Shown one piece after another: positions 7,320 through 15,883 of a stretch of 18,826 bases of DNA. The DNA lies in contig JAJFTX010000071.1 in NCBI GenBank assembly GCA_021372715.1, forward strand, positions 1 through 18,826, in the 5' to 3' direction. The number at the start of each line of letters is the position of its first letter. Position 1 is the first letter of the stretch. The DNA is from Methanobacterium sp. GTDB taxonomy: Archaea; Methanobacteriota; Methanobacteria; Methanobacteriales; Methanobacteriaceae. A program made the position numbers and the translations under genes. Below the pieces are notes generated by a model, which made no database searches, was not told the DNA's origin, and saw nothing but the letters and a program-made list of their open reading frames with translations.

Positions 7320-8696
7320 ATGGACTACCAAAAAATTATAAAAAAGATCAGGCCCAGTGAAAGTGAAGAAAAGGAAATTCAATCATTATCCACTCATCTG
7401 ATTAAAATAATAAATGAAAACGCCCATGAAAATTGTATTAATGCTCAGGCCGTTTTAGTAGGCTCTGTGGGAAAAGGAACCTGGATATCTGGAAAGGCAG
7501 ATATAGATATATTTATAAAATTCACTACAGATACCTCGGCAGATGATCTCAAAGAAAAAGGACTATACCTGGGTAAAAAATGTATTGAAATGGTGGATGG
7601 CGAATATGAATTACGCTACGCTTCTCATCCTTATATCACAGGACTAATAGAAAATTACACCGTGGATTTCGTACCCTGTTACGATATTCAAAATATAAAA
7701 GAGATGAAATCAGCTGTAGACCGTACTATTGCCCATACAGAGTACGTAATAAAAACTTTGAAAACTGAACAAAAAGATGAGGTATTATTGCTCAAATCCT
7801 TCATGAAATCCATTGATACTTATGGATCAGAGTTCAAGGTAGGTGGTTTCGCCGGATATCTGTGCGAGCTCTTGATTATAAATTATGGTTCTTTTCTGGA
7901 AGTACTGAAAAGCTCATCAGTAGAATGGAAACCTGGTTATCAGATAGATCTAGCAAAACATGGAACCGCATCCCATTATAGCGAGCCTCTGGTGGTGGTT
8001 GATCCTGTAGATAAAAACAGGAATGTAGCAGCAGCTTTAACACTACAGAAAATGTCAGAATTCGTTAACGCATCCAGAAACTTCCTTAATAAACCCTCCC
8101 CATCATACTTCATACAGAAAGAACCCAATGTAGATTTAAAAGATATTAAAGAAGAATTTATAAAAAGAAGCACCAAATGTATACTTTTAGCTTTCAAAGC
8201 CCCCAATATACCTGCAGATGCATTATATCCCCAAATTAAAAAGACAGAAAAATCTATAGTGCAACTAGTGGAGAGAAATGGTTTTAAAACCTTCGGCAGC
8301 GACTCCTGGACCGATGAGAAGAATAAAATTCTTATCTTATTGGAATTTGACACATGGAAACTGCCTCAAATAAAAAAACACTACGGACCACCAGTATGGT
8401 CTCGAAACCATGAAAATAAGTTTCTAAAAAAATACACTAAAAAAGCATGGCTTGAAGAAGATCGGTGGGTGGCTCTAGTAAAAAGAGAACACACCAACGT
8501 AGAAAATCTGCTTGAAATAGTGTTATCACAGGATAAAACAGGTTTCATTAAATTCGGTAAGCATATTAAGAGTAATTTATTGGATGAATATGAATTATAT
8601 GATTTAATTAAATTTTTAGATTCACAAAAAATAGATAATAACCTATTAAAATTCTTATTCCTCTATCTCCATAAAAATTGGAAATTATGGAGATGA
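7320..8696 (+). CDS. cca: CCA-adding tRNA nucleotidyltransferase, archaeal class I
   Basis: This enzyme builds and repairs the 3'-CCA of tRNA from CTP and ATP without a nucleic-acid template. The nucleotidyltransferase signature is visible as GSVGKGTWISGKADIDIF: Gly48-Ser49, catalytic Asp61 and Asp63, and the third acid Asp116 in YTVDFVPCYD (numbered from the ATG). Head, body and tail regions of the archaeal class I enzyme follow, and the 458-461 residue length is normal. Two starts compete. The TTG at 7311 is only 2 nt from the AGGTG at 7304-7308, whereas the ATG at 7320 is 11 nt away. I prefer the ATG because 2 nt is too close for initiation, but cannot exclude the TTG. The gene follows thpR in the same direction. 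Confidence 0.95.
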   Translation: MDYQKIIKKIRPSESEEKEIQSLSTHLIKIINENAHENCINAQAVLVGSVGKGTWISGKADIDIFIKFTTDTSADDLKEKGLYLGKKCIEMVDGEYELRYASHPYITGLIENYTVDFVPCYDIQNIKEMKSAVDRTIAHTEYVIKTLKTEQKDEVLLLKSFMKSIDTYGSEFKVGGFAGYLCELLIINYGSFLEVLKSSSVEWKPGYQIDLAKHGTASHYSEPLVVVDPVDKNRNVAAALTLQKMSEFVNASRNFLNKPSPSYFIQKEPNVDLKDIKEEFIKRSTKCILLAFKAPNIPADALYPQIKKTEKSIVQLVERNGFKTFGSDSWTDEKNKILILLEFDTWKLPQIKKHYGPPVWSRNHENKFLKKYTKKAWLEEDRWVALVKREHTNVENLLEIVLSQDKTGFIKFGKHIKSNLLDEYELYDLIKFLDSQKIDNNLLKFLFLYLHKNWKLWR

Positions 8697-8882
8697 AGAT
8701 TAAAATTTATATCAAAGGCTTCAGTGTATTATAGTTTTTATCTTAAATTCTAGTTTAGAAAATTATCTACCAATAAAAAAAAACACAACTTTAAAAATTA
8801 ATTGCTGAAGATAAAATAATAGATTAATTCTACACGATTGTGATCATAAAAAAAATTCTAAAATACGATTTTTATATAGAAG
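8697..8882. other. 186-bp spacer between cca and the exported protein gene
   Basis: The spacer is AT-rich, with a T-tract (AGTTTTTATC, about 8735-8744) that may terminate cca transcription. A canonical TATA-like element lies close to the start of the next gene. I see no ORF or RNA gene in it. Confidence 0.4.
8869..8878 (+). promoter_or_regulatory. TATA-like element unusually close to the start of the exported protein gene
   Basis: TTTTTATATA (about 8869-8878) is a good archaeal TATA match but ends only about 5 bp before the GTG at 8883. Transcription would then start near 8898, inside the ORF. Either it is not the promoter or the true protein start differs. Confidence 0.35.
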
Positions 8883-9689
8883 GTGGTTAGAATTAAATAT
8901 AAATGGATATCATCATTTCTAATATCATATATTCTGATATTAAGTTTAAATTCTGGTTTTGTAGCTGCTGCAGATAATTCCATGAACACACAGCCTATTA
9001 ACACAGCAAATACATGGAACGCGACTCTGGTTGGGAATGGTTTTACCCTGGGATATTTTATAAACCCCAAGGTCACACCAATATCAGAAATTGATTTTAA
9101 CACCTTAAAAAAGGTTGGAATCACAGATATATATGTTTTAGTTTCAGATGATAATTATTTATCAGTATTATCCGAAGCCAAATCAAAAGCAGATGCTGTG
9201 GGAATAAGAACGAATGCCTGGGTATTTCCAGGGTTCAGTTACGCCTCACAAGTCGCAAATATGAAAATAGGAGTTCTCTTAGATGTGGAAACCTATGATA
9301 TGCCCTCATACATTCCGCAAATTCAAGCAATGAGGTTGGCCACCCAAGGAGTAACGTTCTCGGTTTGCATCAAACCGGAAGGATGGGATGATGAACAGTA
9401 CCTCTACCTATTAGCGCCATTATGCGACCATATAGTTCCCATGCTTTATATAGGCGATTATCAACAGGATGTATCAGGATTAACCAGTTGGGTTAAAATC
9501 TACAGTATTTATAACACTATCTATCCTGGAAAGATCATAGCAGGACTTGAAACCTACGAATCAGACCAGAATATAACTCCTAAAAGAGAAAATACCATAC
9601 TAGCAGAAATTAAAGCTGTACAACCCTACACAGGCGGAGTAATCCTCTTCAGGTATGGATTATCCAACTTCAATGGTTTAAACCAATGA
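8883..9689 (+). CDS. Predicted exported TIM-barrel (glycosidase-like) protein
   Basis: I cannot name the family. The N-terminus has basic residues (VRIKYK), a hydrophobic core at about 10-28 and a likely signal-peptidase site after FVAAA (residue 30), so the protein should be exported. The remaining 235 residues show a run of strand-like segments spaced like an eight-stranded barrel: FTLGYFI (54-60), DIYVLVS (82-88), RTNAWVF (109-115), IGVLLDVETYD (129-139), VTFSVCIKP (157-165), DHIVPMLYIGDY (182-193), KIIAGLETYES (217-227) and GGVILFRYG (251-259). Acidic residues at strand ends (Asp134, Glu136, Glu223) resemble glycoside hydrolases. A role on cell-wall pseudomurein or surface glycan is speculation. 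The GTG start lies within a ribosome-site-like AAGGTGG, leaving the exact start uncertain. Its 3' end is tandemly repeated downstream. Confidence 0.75.
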   Translation: MVRIKYKWISSFLISYILILSLNSGFVAAADNSMNTQPINTANTWNATLVGNGFTLGYFINPKVTPISEIDFNTLKKVGITDIYVLVSDDNYLSVLSEAKSKADAVGIRTNAWVFPGFSYASQVANMKIGVLLDVETYDMPSYIPQIQAMRLATQGVTFSVCIKPEGWDDEQYLYLLAPLCDHIVPMLYIGDYQQDVSGLTSWVKIYSIYNTIYPGKIIAGLETYESDQNITPKRENTILAEIKAVQPYTGGVILFRYGLSNFNGLNQ

Positions 9690-9758
9690 TCTATTAAAAC
9701 TTCAACGGGTTTATTAGACAAATGAGCATCAAAACTTCAACGTTTATTAGACAAATGA
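9666..9758 (+). repeat. Tandem repeat of about 30 bp derived from the 3' end of the exported protein gene
   Basis: Copies at 9696-9725 and 9731-9758 are identical apart from a 2-base gap (CGGGTTT versus CGTTT). A more diverged copy is the coding end of the upstream gene itself (9666-9689). All three share AACTTCAA near the start (9666, 9698, 9733) and AATGA at the end (9685, 9721, 9754), so the stop codon is part of the unit. Read on the minus strand each complete copy includes a short TTTT, which might help end priS transcription. Confidence 0.85.
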
Positions 9759-9771
9759 TCTCAATCCTAGA

Positions 9772-10758
9772 CTATTTACTCTTCCTTTCAAAAACAAACT
9801 TGGGAACTGCATCTTGGAATGGATCGAACTTTCCAATATCTTTTACTTCCATACATTTCATGCTCACCATGGAATGCAGAGATGATGGCAGTCTGAGTAT
9901 TCTTTTAAGATCAATGGAAACTTTAGCATCCACCAATCCCATATTCAGAGATGCTATACTCTTTATAAGTCTCTGATATCGTTGGGGACCTATTTTACCT
10001 TTGAAAATACCCCATTTATCCTCCCTAAGAATATCTTGATTTTTAATGGCATCTTTAAGAAGTTTTTTATTTATATCATCTATTTGTATATGGTCTTTGA
10101 GGTGTAAAATAGCATATTTAGTTCTTTGAGTGAAGACCTTTGGATATCCAAAGGGAATGGTGAAATGTTCTAATTTATAGGTCATCCCATCCTGGGCATA
10201 TTCATTTTTGGGAACTTCTGCTCCAATGATGTACTGTACTATCTGTCCCCGCACATCACTGTCCAATTCCATAACTTCTTCATCGAATACTCTTAGATGA
10301 TATCCACGGCCGGAATAAATTACATGCATATCTTTAAGGCCCATATCCCCCTTCAGGGTGTCCATTAAACTGCATACTATCTCTCGGGCCTGGTTTAAAC
10401 AAATTTCACATACTCCAGCACAACCACATTCCCGTATGGGTATGTCTTTAGCATCAACATCAAATACAAGTTCCGATTTTATCCATCCATCTCTCCTACG
10501 GGGTTTTTTATAAAAAGCCACAGAGGAGTAAGCAGCGAAGGGTGCACGATACCTTAAAAACTTCCTCAGTAGATCCATGGATCTGAACACACGATACCTA
10601 TCATTAGGTCCTCTGCCCATATGATCAAAGCCAAATTCCCTTTGTATTATTGAATTACTTATAAAATCAGGGATGTCCTTTACATTCCATTCTTCTCTAT
10701 AATATCTGCGCCGTTCTTCTGGTGAGGCTGGTTGCAAGAATCTTTCTTTTTCTTCCAT
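9772..10758 (-). CDS. priS: DNA primase, small catalytic subunit
   Basis: This is the catalytic subunit of the archaeal/eukaryotic (AEP) primase, which synthesises primers for replication together with PriL. The 328 residues show the AEP motifs in order: catalytic acids Asp100 and Asp102 (VFDVDAKD), a zinc knuckle with Cys111, Cys113, Cys117 and Cys120, motif II SGRGYH (149-154), the third catalytic Asp283 (SIDLKRI) and RLPSSLH (289-295). The segment after SLH, SMVSMKC, departs from the GKTG-type sequence I remember from many archaeal PriS proteins; whether that is usual in this order I cannot say. It lies 32 bp downstream of priL on the same strand, so the two subunits are co-transcribed. 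The ribosome site is weak (GGTA). Confidence 0.96.
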   Translation of the reverse strand: MEEKERFLQPASPEERRRYYREEWNVKDIPDFISNSIIQREFGFDHMGRGPNDRYRVFRSMDLLRKFLRYRAPFAAYSSVAFYKKPRRRDGWIKSELVFDVDAKDIPIRECGCAGVCEICLNQAREIVCSLMDTLKGDMGLKDMHVIYSGRGYHLRVFDEEVMELDSDVRGQIVQYIIGAEVPKNEYAQDGMTYKLEHFTIPFGYPKVFTQRTKYAILHLKDHIQIDDINKKLLKDAIKNQDILREDKWGIFKGKIGPQRYQRLIKSIASLNMGLVDAKVSIDLKRILRLPSSLHSMVSMKCMEVKDIGKFDPFQDAVPKFVFERKSK

Positions 10759-10790
10759 AAAAAATACCGTTTATATTCTCTTAGTCAATA

Positions 10791-12113
10791 TTAATCAGTT
10801 TTGGAATTTTTTGAATATTTTATATCATTTAATCTTCGAATATAATAGGAAAGAGGATTGCCTATCTTCTTACAGATTTCATCAGGTTTACATAAACTGG
10901 GAAGGTGTAGTTTAACCTTTTCACAACCCATAGGCGTGTACCATGTTGTTTCTCCTTCATGTTTGAGTTCTATTTCACTATGCATGCCGAATCCCATTTT
11001 GGCGTTGATATTAACCTTTTCCTGAGGTTGGTCTTCGAATAATGGTGGGGTGCACCTTTCTGCTGCCTCATATATTAAGGGTAGGATTTCTTTTTCCACC
11101 GCCTCCAACTGGGGATCTACATCAGAAACCTTTAAGGTTATGTTTCTTCTGAAAACATCAGGATAAAGTCTTGCATATGATAAAAATGGTGTTAAAAAGA
11201 GTATTATTGCATCGTTTCTTCCTCCAGATTTAATGCCGTCTAAAACCATCTTAACACAGGGAGGGAAAGCCTCAGTATCAAAGGGTGAAGCTTCCATTTT
11301 TTTCTCAGTTCCACGGTATCCATAACTAATAATTGGTTCGTTTAGAACCTCGGATATTCGATCAGCCAGATCTAATAATATTGGGTTGGGTTCTACCTTT
11401 CTCTGGGATTTCTTATATACATCTGTAATATAATTCTCGGTTTTCTGCATGATCATTTTGTTAAGGATTAGTTCCTTGATATGATCTCCAATGAGAAGTT
11501 CATACATTTTGTGGGAGTCTCTATTTTCCAATTTATCTTGAAAGCTTTCTGCAAATTCTTCTTCATCCAAGATTAGATTTCCATGACTCATTACCAAATC
11601 AGGTAACCTTATTTTACGTGAACTTAATAAATCCCCCAGTGTAGTCCATTTAACGTCTCCAATAAGCAAGCTACCCAAAATGGTGCTTAATAAATGCTTT
11701 CTATCCCTTAATGAAAGTTCTCCTAAGCGACTTTCCATTAGTTTTCCTTGAGATTCTGCCATAGCTCGACTTTCCCTTGAATTGGGTCCGAATTTAACAC
11801 TTATTGCCTGAGATAATAAATAAAAAGCGATAACATCGAATCTGGTGATTTTAGGATTGTAAAGGTATGAATATTTCTTATAATCAAAATCAGGATTATT
11901 TTTTTTCTTGATATACCATTCTAGCCGTTTAATTGCTAGATCAATTAGATTGTGCGGTATGGATTCATCATCTGATATATCCTGAGATCTGCTGTGAATT
12001 ACTAAATCTATTAGATCTCCATTTTCTTCATAAACCGAATTTAAATCTCCTAATTCCCTTACAATCTGCCTTCCTTCCTCTGAGAAGGGGTTTATAAAAG
12101 CCACTGAAACCAT
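10791..12113 (-). CDS. priL: DNA primase, large (Fe-S) subunit
   Basis: PriL binds and regulates PriS and carries a 4Fe-4S cluster in its C-terminal domain. The N-terminus VAFINPFSEEGRQIVRELG matches archaeal PriL. The C-terminal region has cysteines at 286 (FPPC), 354, 397 (MGC), 408 (SLC) and 414 (EIC), followed by IGNPLSYYIRRL. The spacing of 286, 397, 408 and 414 best fits the four cluster ligands, leaving Cys354 as the extra. At 440 residues the length is normal for archaea. It is the first gene of a priL-priS operon, divergent from metG. No Shine-Dalgarno is visible, and the start codon lies in one arm of a perfect 8-bp inverted repeat, so initiation may be leaderless or structure-controlled. 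Confidence 0.95.
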   Translation of the reverse strand: MVSVAFINPFSEEGRQIVRELGDLNSVYEENGDLIDLVIHSRSQDISDDESIPHNLIDLAIKRLEWYIKKKNNPDFDYKKYSYLYNPKITRFDVIAFYLLSQAISVKFGPNSRESRAMAESQGKLMESRLGELSLRDRKHLLSTILGSLLIGDVKWTTLGDLLSSRKIRLPDLVMSHGNLILDEEEFAESFQDKLENRDSHKMYELLIGDHIKELILNKMIMQKTENYITDVYKKSQRKVEPNPILLDLADRISEVLNEPIISYGYRGTEKKMEASPFDTEAFPPCVKMVLDGIKSGGRNDAIILFLTPFLSYARLYPDVFRRNITLKVSDVDPQLEAVEKEILPLIYEAAERCTPPLFEDQPQEKVNINAKMGFGMHSEIELKHEGETTWYTPMGCEKVKLHLPSLCKPDEICKKIGNPLSYYIRRLNDIKYSKNSKTD

Positions 12114-12129
12114 ATTTATAGTATGGTTT
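12107..12129 (-). promoter_or_regulatory. Perfect 8-bp inverted repeat over the priL start codon
   Basis: AAACCATA (12107-12114) and TATGGTTT (12122-12129) are perfect complements separated by 7 nt. The priL ATG (12113-12111) lies within one arm. As RNA it would hide the start codon; as DNA it could be an operator. No ribosome site is visible upstream on the minus strand. Confidence 0.5.
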
Positions 12130-12151
12130 ATCTGTAAAAAATAGTTATTAT

Positions 12152-12167
12152 TTAAAAAATTTTTTAA
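12152..12167. promoter_or_regulatory. 16-bp AT palindrome in the priL/metG divergent promoter region
   Basis: TTAAAAAATTTTTTAA is a perfect palindrome between the divergent priL and metG genes. A TATA element for priL probably lies close to it, which would give a very short leader. It may be a bent A-tract or a regulator site, or simple AT bias. Confidence 0.35.
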
Positions 12168-12192
12168 TATAGAAAGGATTTAAGTGACCAGA

Positions 12193-12200
12193 TTTATATA
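12193..12200 (+). promoter_or_regulatory. Candidate TATA box for metG
   Basis: TTTATATA matches the archaeal TATA consensus, with purine-containing ACCAGA just upstream where a BRE would be. Transcription start is expected near 12220-12225, leaving a leader of about 110 nt. Confidence 0.45.
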
Positions 12201-12317
12201 GAATATATTTAAATATTACAGTAAATATTCAGAATAATAACCAAAATTGTTTAAAACTGGATTATATTCTATTTTAAAGTACCATTTGGTTTCAGCATAT
12301 ATTTGATCAAATTTATT

Positions 12318-12324
12318 AGGAGGA
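12318..12324 (+). promoter_or_regulatory. Shine-Dalgarno site fixing the TTG start of metG
   Basis: AGGAGGA lies 7 nt before the TTG at 12332. It gives the expected SKVFITCALPYANG N-terminus of MetRS. Confidence 0.8.
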
Positions 12325-12331
12325 ATATATT

Positions 12332-14314
12332 TTGAGTAAGGTTTTTATAACCTGTGCACTTCCCTATGCCAACGGCCCCACCCATCTAGGCCACTTAAGA
12401 TCCACATACATCCCTGCTGATGTTTACGCCCGCTACAACCGAATGAAAGGACGTGATGTGCTTTTTGTATGTGCTACAGATGAGCATGGAACACCCATAG
12501 CGGTTCAAGCAGAAAAAGAAGGTAAATCTCCCAAAGAAATTGCCGGCAGATACTATGAAATGATTAAAAAGGATCTGGAATCATGTAATATCTCATTGGA
12601 TAATTTTGGTCGTACCACAGATCCTTTGCACTACCAGATGGCTCAGAATTTTTTCCTGAAACTTTATAATCAGGGATTCATTTATGAAAAAACCATTAAA
12701 CAGCCCTACTGCACTGATTGTAATCGTTTTTTACCCGACAGATACGTGGAAGGAATATGTCCCTACTGCAGTGGAGAAGGAGCCAGGGGAGATCACTGCG
12801 AAATTTGTGGGCGTCATCTGGATCCCATACAACTCCAGGATCCCAGCTGCTTGATCTGTCATAACAAACCTGAAATAAGGGAGTCTGTACATTACTATTT
12901 CAAATTAAGCGAATTTCAGAATGAAATTAAAGAATGGATAGATAAAAATCAGGAATTACCACCTAACGTTAAAAATTATGTACTACAATGGATTAAAGAA
13001 GGTTTAAGAGACTGGATCCTCACCAGAGATATGGAATGGGGAATACCAGTACCATTGGAGGAAGCGAAAGGTAAAATAATATACGTCTGGATGGAAGCCT
13101 TGCTGGAATATATCACTTCCGCAGCCCAGTGGGCGGAACGAAATGATAAATCCTGGAAAGATTACTGGGATGATAAGACTATTCATTTCATAGGTAAAGA
13201 TATCATATACCACCATTCCATTTTCTGGCCAGCTCTTTTAATGGCTTATGGATGTAAACTTCCCTACACCATCATCGCAGGGGAATATCTTTCCCTGGAG
13301 GGTAGGAAAATGTCCACCAGTAAAAATTGGGTAATTTGGACTTCTGATTTCTTAAAAGACTTTGAATCTGATATTTTAAGATATTACCTATTGGTTAATG
13401 CGCCCCTGACCAGAGATACTGATTTTTCCTGGGATGATTTCCAGAGAAGAATAAACGACGAACTAGCTGATGTACTGGGTAATTTCTTACACCGTACCTT
13501 CACCTTCACCAGCCGCTTTTTTGATGGAAAAATACCTCATGTCACCAGTATGGATGAATATGACCAGGAAATAATGGAAAAAATCGGCAAAACACCACAG
13601 GTAGTGTCAGATTATATAGAATCATTTAAATTCAGAGATGGTTTGGTGGAGATAATAAAACTAGCTAAACAGGGAAATAAATATTTCAACGACAAAGAAC
13701 CGTGGAAAACTGTTAAGTCAGATTCTAAAAAAACAGCTACCTGTTTATACATCTGTAACCAGCTTTGCAAAACATTAGGTATTTTATTAACCCCATATTT
13801 ACCTATTAAATCATTGGAAATTTTGAAAACTTTAAATCTGGAATCTTCAAAGATCAATTGGGATTTTACAATAGAAAAACTTCCTTATGGTCATCAAATA
13901 TCTCAGGCCAAGCCTATTTTTATTAAAATAGAGGATGGGATAATTAAAGATAAAAAAGAAACACTTTATAAAAATTTAGGAGAGATAGACAATATGAAAG
14001 ATATAATTAGTATCGAAGATTTTGCTAAATTAGAATTCAGAGTCGGGAAAGTAATAGGTGCTGAGAAGGTTAAAGACAGTGCTAATCTCCTGAAACTCAT
14101 GGTAGATGTTAAAGATAAAAAATTACAAGTAGTAGCCGGTTTAGCCAAAAAATATTCACCAGAACAAATTCTAAATAAGAAAGTAATCATATTGGTTAAT
14201 TTAAAACCTGCAAAACTATTCGGAATTAAATCTGAGGGAATGATACTGGCTACTGGTGAAAGTCTGATTGTTTTAAGTGCAGAAGGGGCTGCTGTTGGTG
14301 AAAAAATAAAATGA
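12332..14314 (+). CDS. metG: Methionyl-tRNA synthetase with C-terminal tRNA-binding domain
   Basis: This class I enzyme charges tRNA-Met for initiation and elongation. At 660 residues it has all the standard parts: the HIGH-type motif HLGH (18-21), two zinc knuckles (Cys127, 130, 143, 146 and Cys156, 159, 173, 176), the KMSKS-type KMSTS (326-330), a helical anticodon-binding domain, and a C-terminal OB-fold tRNA-binding domain of EMAP/Trbp111 type from about 560 (EDFAKLEFRVGKVIGAE) to the end. In some archaea that last domain is a separate gene; here it is fused. The start is TTG with a strong AGGAGGA site. The stop overlaps the ATG of the next gene (ATGA, 14311-14314), so the downstream DUF530-like gene is translationally coupled. 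Confidence 0.97.
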   Translation: MSKVFITCALPYANGPTHLGHLRSTYIPADVYARYNRMKGRDVLFVCATDEHGTPIAVQAEKEGKSPKEIAGRYYEMIKKDLESCNISLDNFGRTTDPLHYQMAQNFFLKLYNQGFIYEKTIKQPYCTDCNRFLPDRYVEGICPYCSGEGARGDHCEICGRHLDPIQLQDPSCLICHNKPEIRESVHYYFKLSEFQNEIKEWIDKNQELPPNVKNYVLQWIKEGLRDWILTRDMEWGIPVPLEEAKGKIIYVWMEALLEYITSAAQWAERNDKSWKDYWDDKTIHFIGKDIIYHHSIFWPALLMAYGCKLPYTIIAGEYLSLEGRKMSTSKNWVIWTSDFLKDFESDILRYYLLVNAPLTRDTDFSWDDFQRRINDELADVLGNFLHRTFTFTSRFFDGKIPHVTSMDEYDQEIMEKIGKTPQVVSDYIESFKFRDGLVEIIKLAKQGNKYFNDKEPWKTVKSDSKKTATCLYICNQLCKTLGILLTPYLPIKSLEILKTLNLESSKINWDFTIEKLPYGHQISQAKPIFIKIEDGIIKDKKETLYKNLGEIDNMKDIISIEDFAKLEFRVGKVIGAEKVKDSANLLKLMVDVKDKKLQVVAGLAKKYSPEQILNKKVIILVNLKPAKLFGIKSEGMILATGESLIVLSAEGAAVGEKIK

Positions 14315-15882
14315 ATGAGTCGGTTCTTATTGGGAAGGCAGAAAAATTTCTAAAGGAAATTTGGCAGTATGAGATTAAAATCGATGCCATTACTGATATA
14401 GTCCGCTTCATAGAAATTTACACATATCTAAACAACAATTTATCAGATTTACAAGATTTCAGGGATACAATGGAAATAAAGGGTTATAAAGCACCCTACC
14501 GTTCAATTGTAAAATATGGTCGTCCTTCATCAGGTGATATGCTCGTAGAAGATATGCATGATATCACAAGACACTCCCAGCACTTTCGAATGAAAGCCGC
14601 AGCCAAAAAAAACATTTTGGACCGTGTGAAATCATCAATAGCATCTCATAAAATAGCTTTAGGACATCTTGAAGAATTTAGTATTTTAAGATGTTCCAAC
14701 TGCCAGAGTGACTACAAAGGCCATGAGATATCCGATATAATCTATAAAAAATGTTCTTGCGGTTCTAATAATCTAGAATTAATACAAAACATCCATGGTG
14801 TTTATCGGCTTGAAATCATAAAATTTCTACCACTATCTGGAGATTATATGGTTAAGATGTCCGAGCTTTCACCTAAGGCCAGAGAAGCTTTTCGCAATAT
14901 AGTGCGTATCTTAAAACAGGAAAAGAGAGGAATAGTAAAAACCCTTTCACTGGTGGTCAAAGTCTTAGAGGATGGCAGATGGGTTAGGAAAAGGGTTAAT
15001 TTAGATGCTATAGAGCAGGTTAATTATGAAAAAGAAATTAGAAAACAATTCGGATCTGACGCTAGGATAGAATTCATGCAGTTCCATCGTAGGCGACCAT
15101 CTATTATAAATGACAAGCACGTACAAACCGCTCTTGCTCTGGCATATGTGAAGTACGCAGAAAACACAGCCCAAGAAATAATAAAACCAATATTAAAGAG
15201 TTATCTCAAAGAACCTGACAATATTAATATTTATGATGATATTCTGGAAACTTCCCGTGAAAATGCTCTGAAGATAAGTGACGATGCTGAAGATGCAAAG
15301 GCTTTAAAAAAAGAAATCATGAATAATAAATTGTTTAAAAAAGGTTTAATGGATAATGACGGCAGGTTAGATCATGAATTGGAGAAGGATCTGGCTCTGA
15401 AAGATAAAATTGAAAACTGCCTACTGGTTAAAGTTCCTCGTACTTTAATAACCTGGGATATTATAAAATATTATCTATCAACCTCTTTTGATCATAGAAG
15501 TAAATACTCCGGTTTATTTCCTAATCTACGTCCTAGTTTAGATACCAATCAAACAAAAACCTTTAATAATTTCGAAAAATTTGTGATTAAGATTATAAAA
15601 AAATATTTTCATGAGGAAATTCCCCGCATAACTAATATTAGTGAATTATTAACCGGTAAATTTGAAATTGAAAAAAAAATCAAAGGATTACATGTCAAAA
15701 CAAATCCTCCTGCAGTTGGTGCTGCTATATTAAATAACATAGGAAAGATATCACTAGAAGAATCAGCCCGTATTTTTGCCTTAAACCCAGGGGAAGTACA
15801 ATCTGAAAAGGTGAAAATAGAAACCTTCCAGAAACCATCATCCAGGAAAGCTCAGAAATTCCTGGAAATGATAAAAGGATAA
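14311..15882 (+). CDS. DUF530-like protein with a zinc-ribbon motif, unknown function
   Basis: This 523-residue soluble protein resembles the archaeal DUF530 family as I remember it, without an assigned function. It has a likely zinc ribbon at 128-150 (Cys128-x2-Cys131 and Cys148-x-Cys150). It is followed by a basic region (REAFRNIVRILKQEKRGIVK, KVLEDGRWVRKRVNL) suited to nucleic-acid contact. The C-terminal half is mainly charged helix. The ATG overlaps the metG stop by 4 bases, and the next gene begins 2 bases after this stop, so translation of the three is closely linked. Coupling to MetRS hints at a translation or RNA role, but this is inference. DUF530 membership rests on memory of the family and is moderately certain. 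Confidence 0.8.
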   Translation: MNESVLIGKAEKFLKEIWQYEIKIDAITDIVRFIEIYTYLNNNLSDLQDFRDTMEIKGYKAPYRSIVKYGRPSSGDMLVEDMHDITRHSQHFRMKAAAKKNILDRVKSSIASHKIALGHLEEFSILRCSNCQSDYKGHEISDIIYKKCSCGSNNLELIQNIHGVYRLEIIKFLPLSGDYMVKMSELSPKAREAFRNIVRILKQEKRGIVKTLSLVVKVLEDGRWVRKRVNLDAIEQVNYEKEIRKQFGSDARIEFMQFHRRRPSIINDKHVQTALALAYVKYAENTAQEIIKPILKSYLKEPDNINIYDDILETSRENALKISDDAEDAKALKKEIMNNKLFKKGLMDNDGRLDHELEKDLALKDKIENCLLVKVPRTLITWDIIKYYLSTSFDHRSKYSGLFPNLRPSLDTNQTKTFNNFEKFVIKIIKKYFHEEIPRITNISELLTGKFEIEKKIKGLHVKTNPPAVGAAILNNIGKISLEESARIFALNPGEVQSEKVKIETFQKPSSRKAQKFLEMIKG

Positions 15883-15883
15883 A

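Noticed and set aside
8903..8977. Out-of-frame ATG start in the 5' end of the exported protein gene, suggesting a frameshift
   Set aside because: That frame soon stops and gives no signal peptide, whereas the main frame gives a good one, so no frameshift is needed.
9722..9976. 84-codon plus-strand ORF opposite the end of priS
   Set aside because: It is antisense to conserved PriS sequence and starts in the tandem repeat without a ribosome site.
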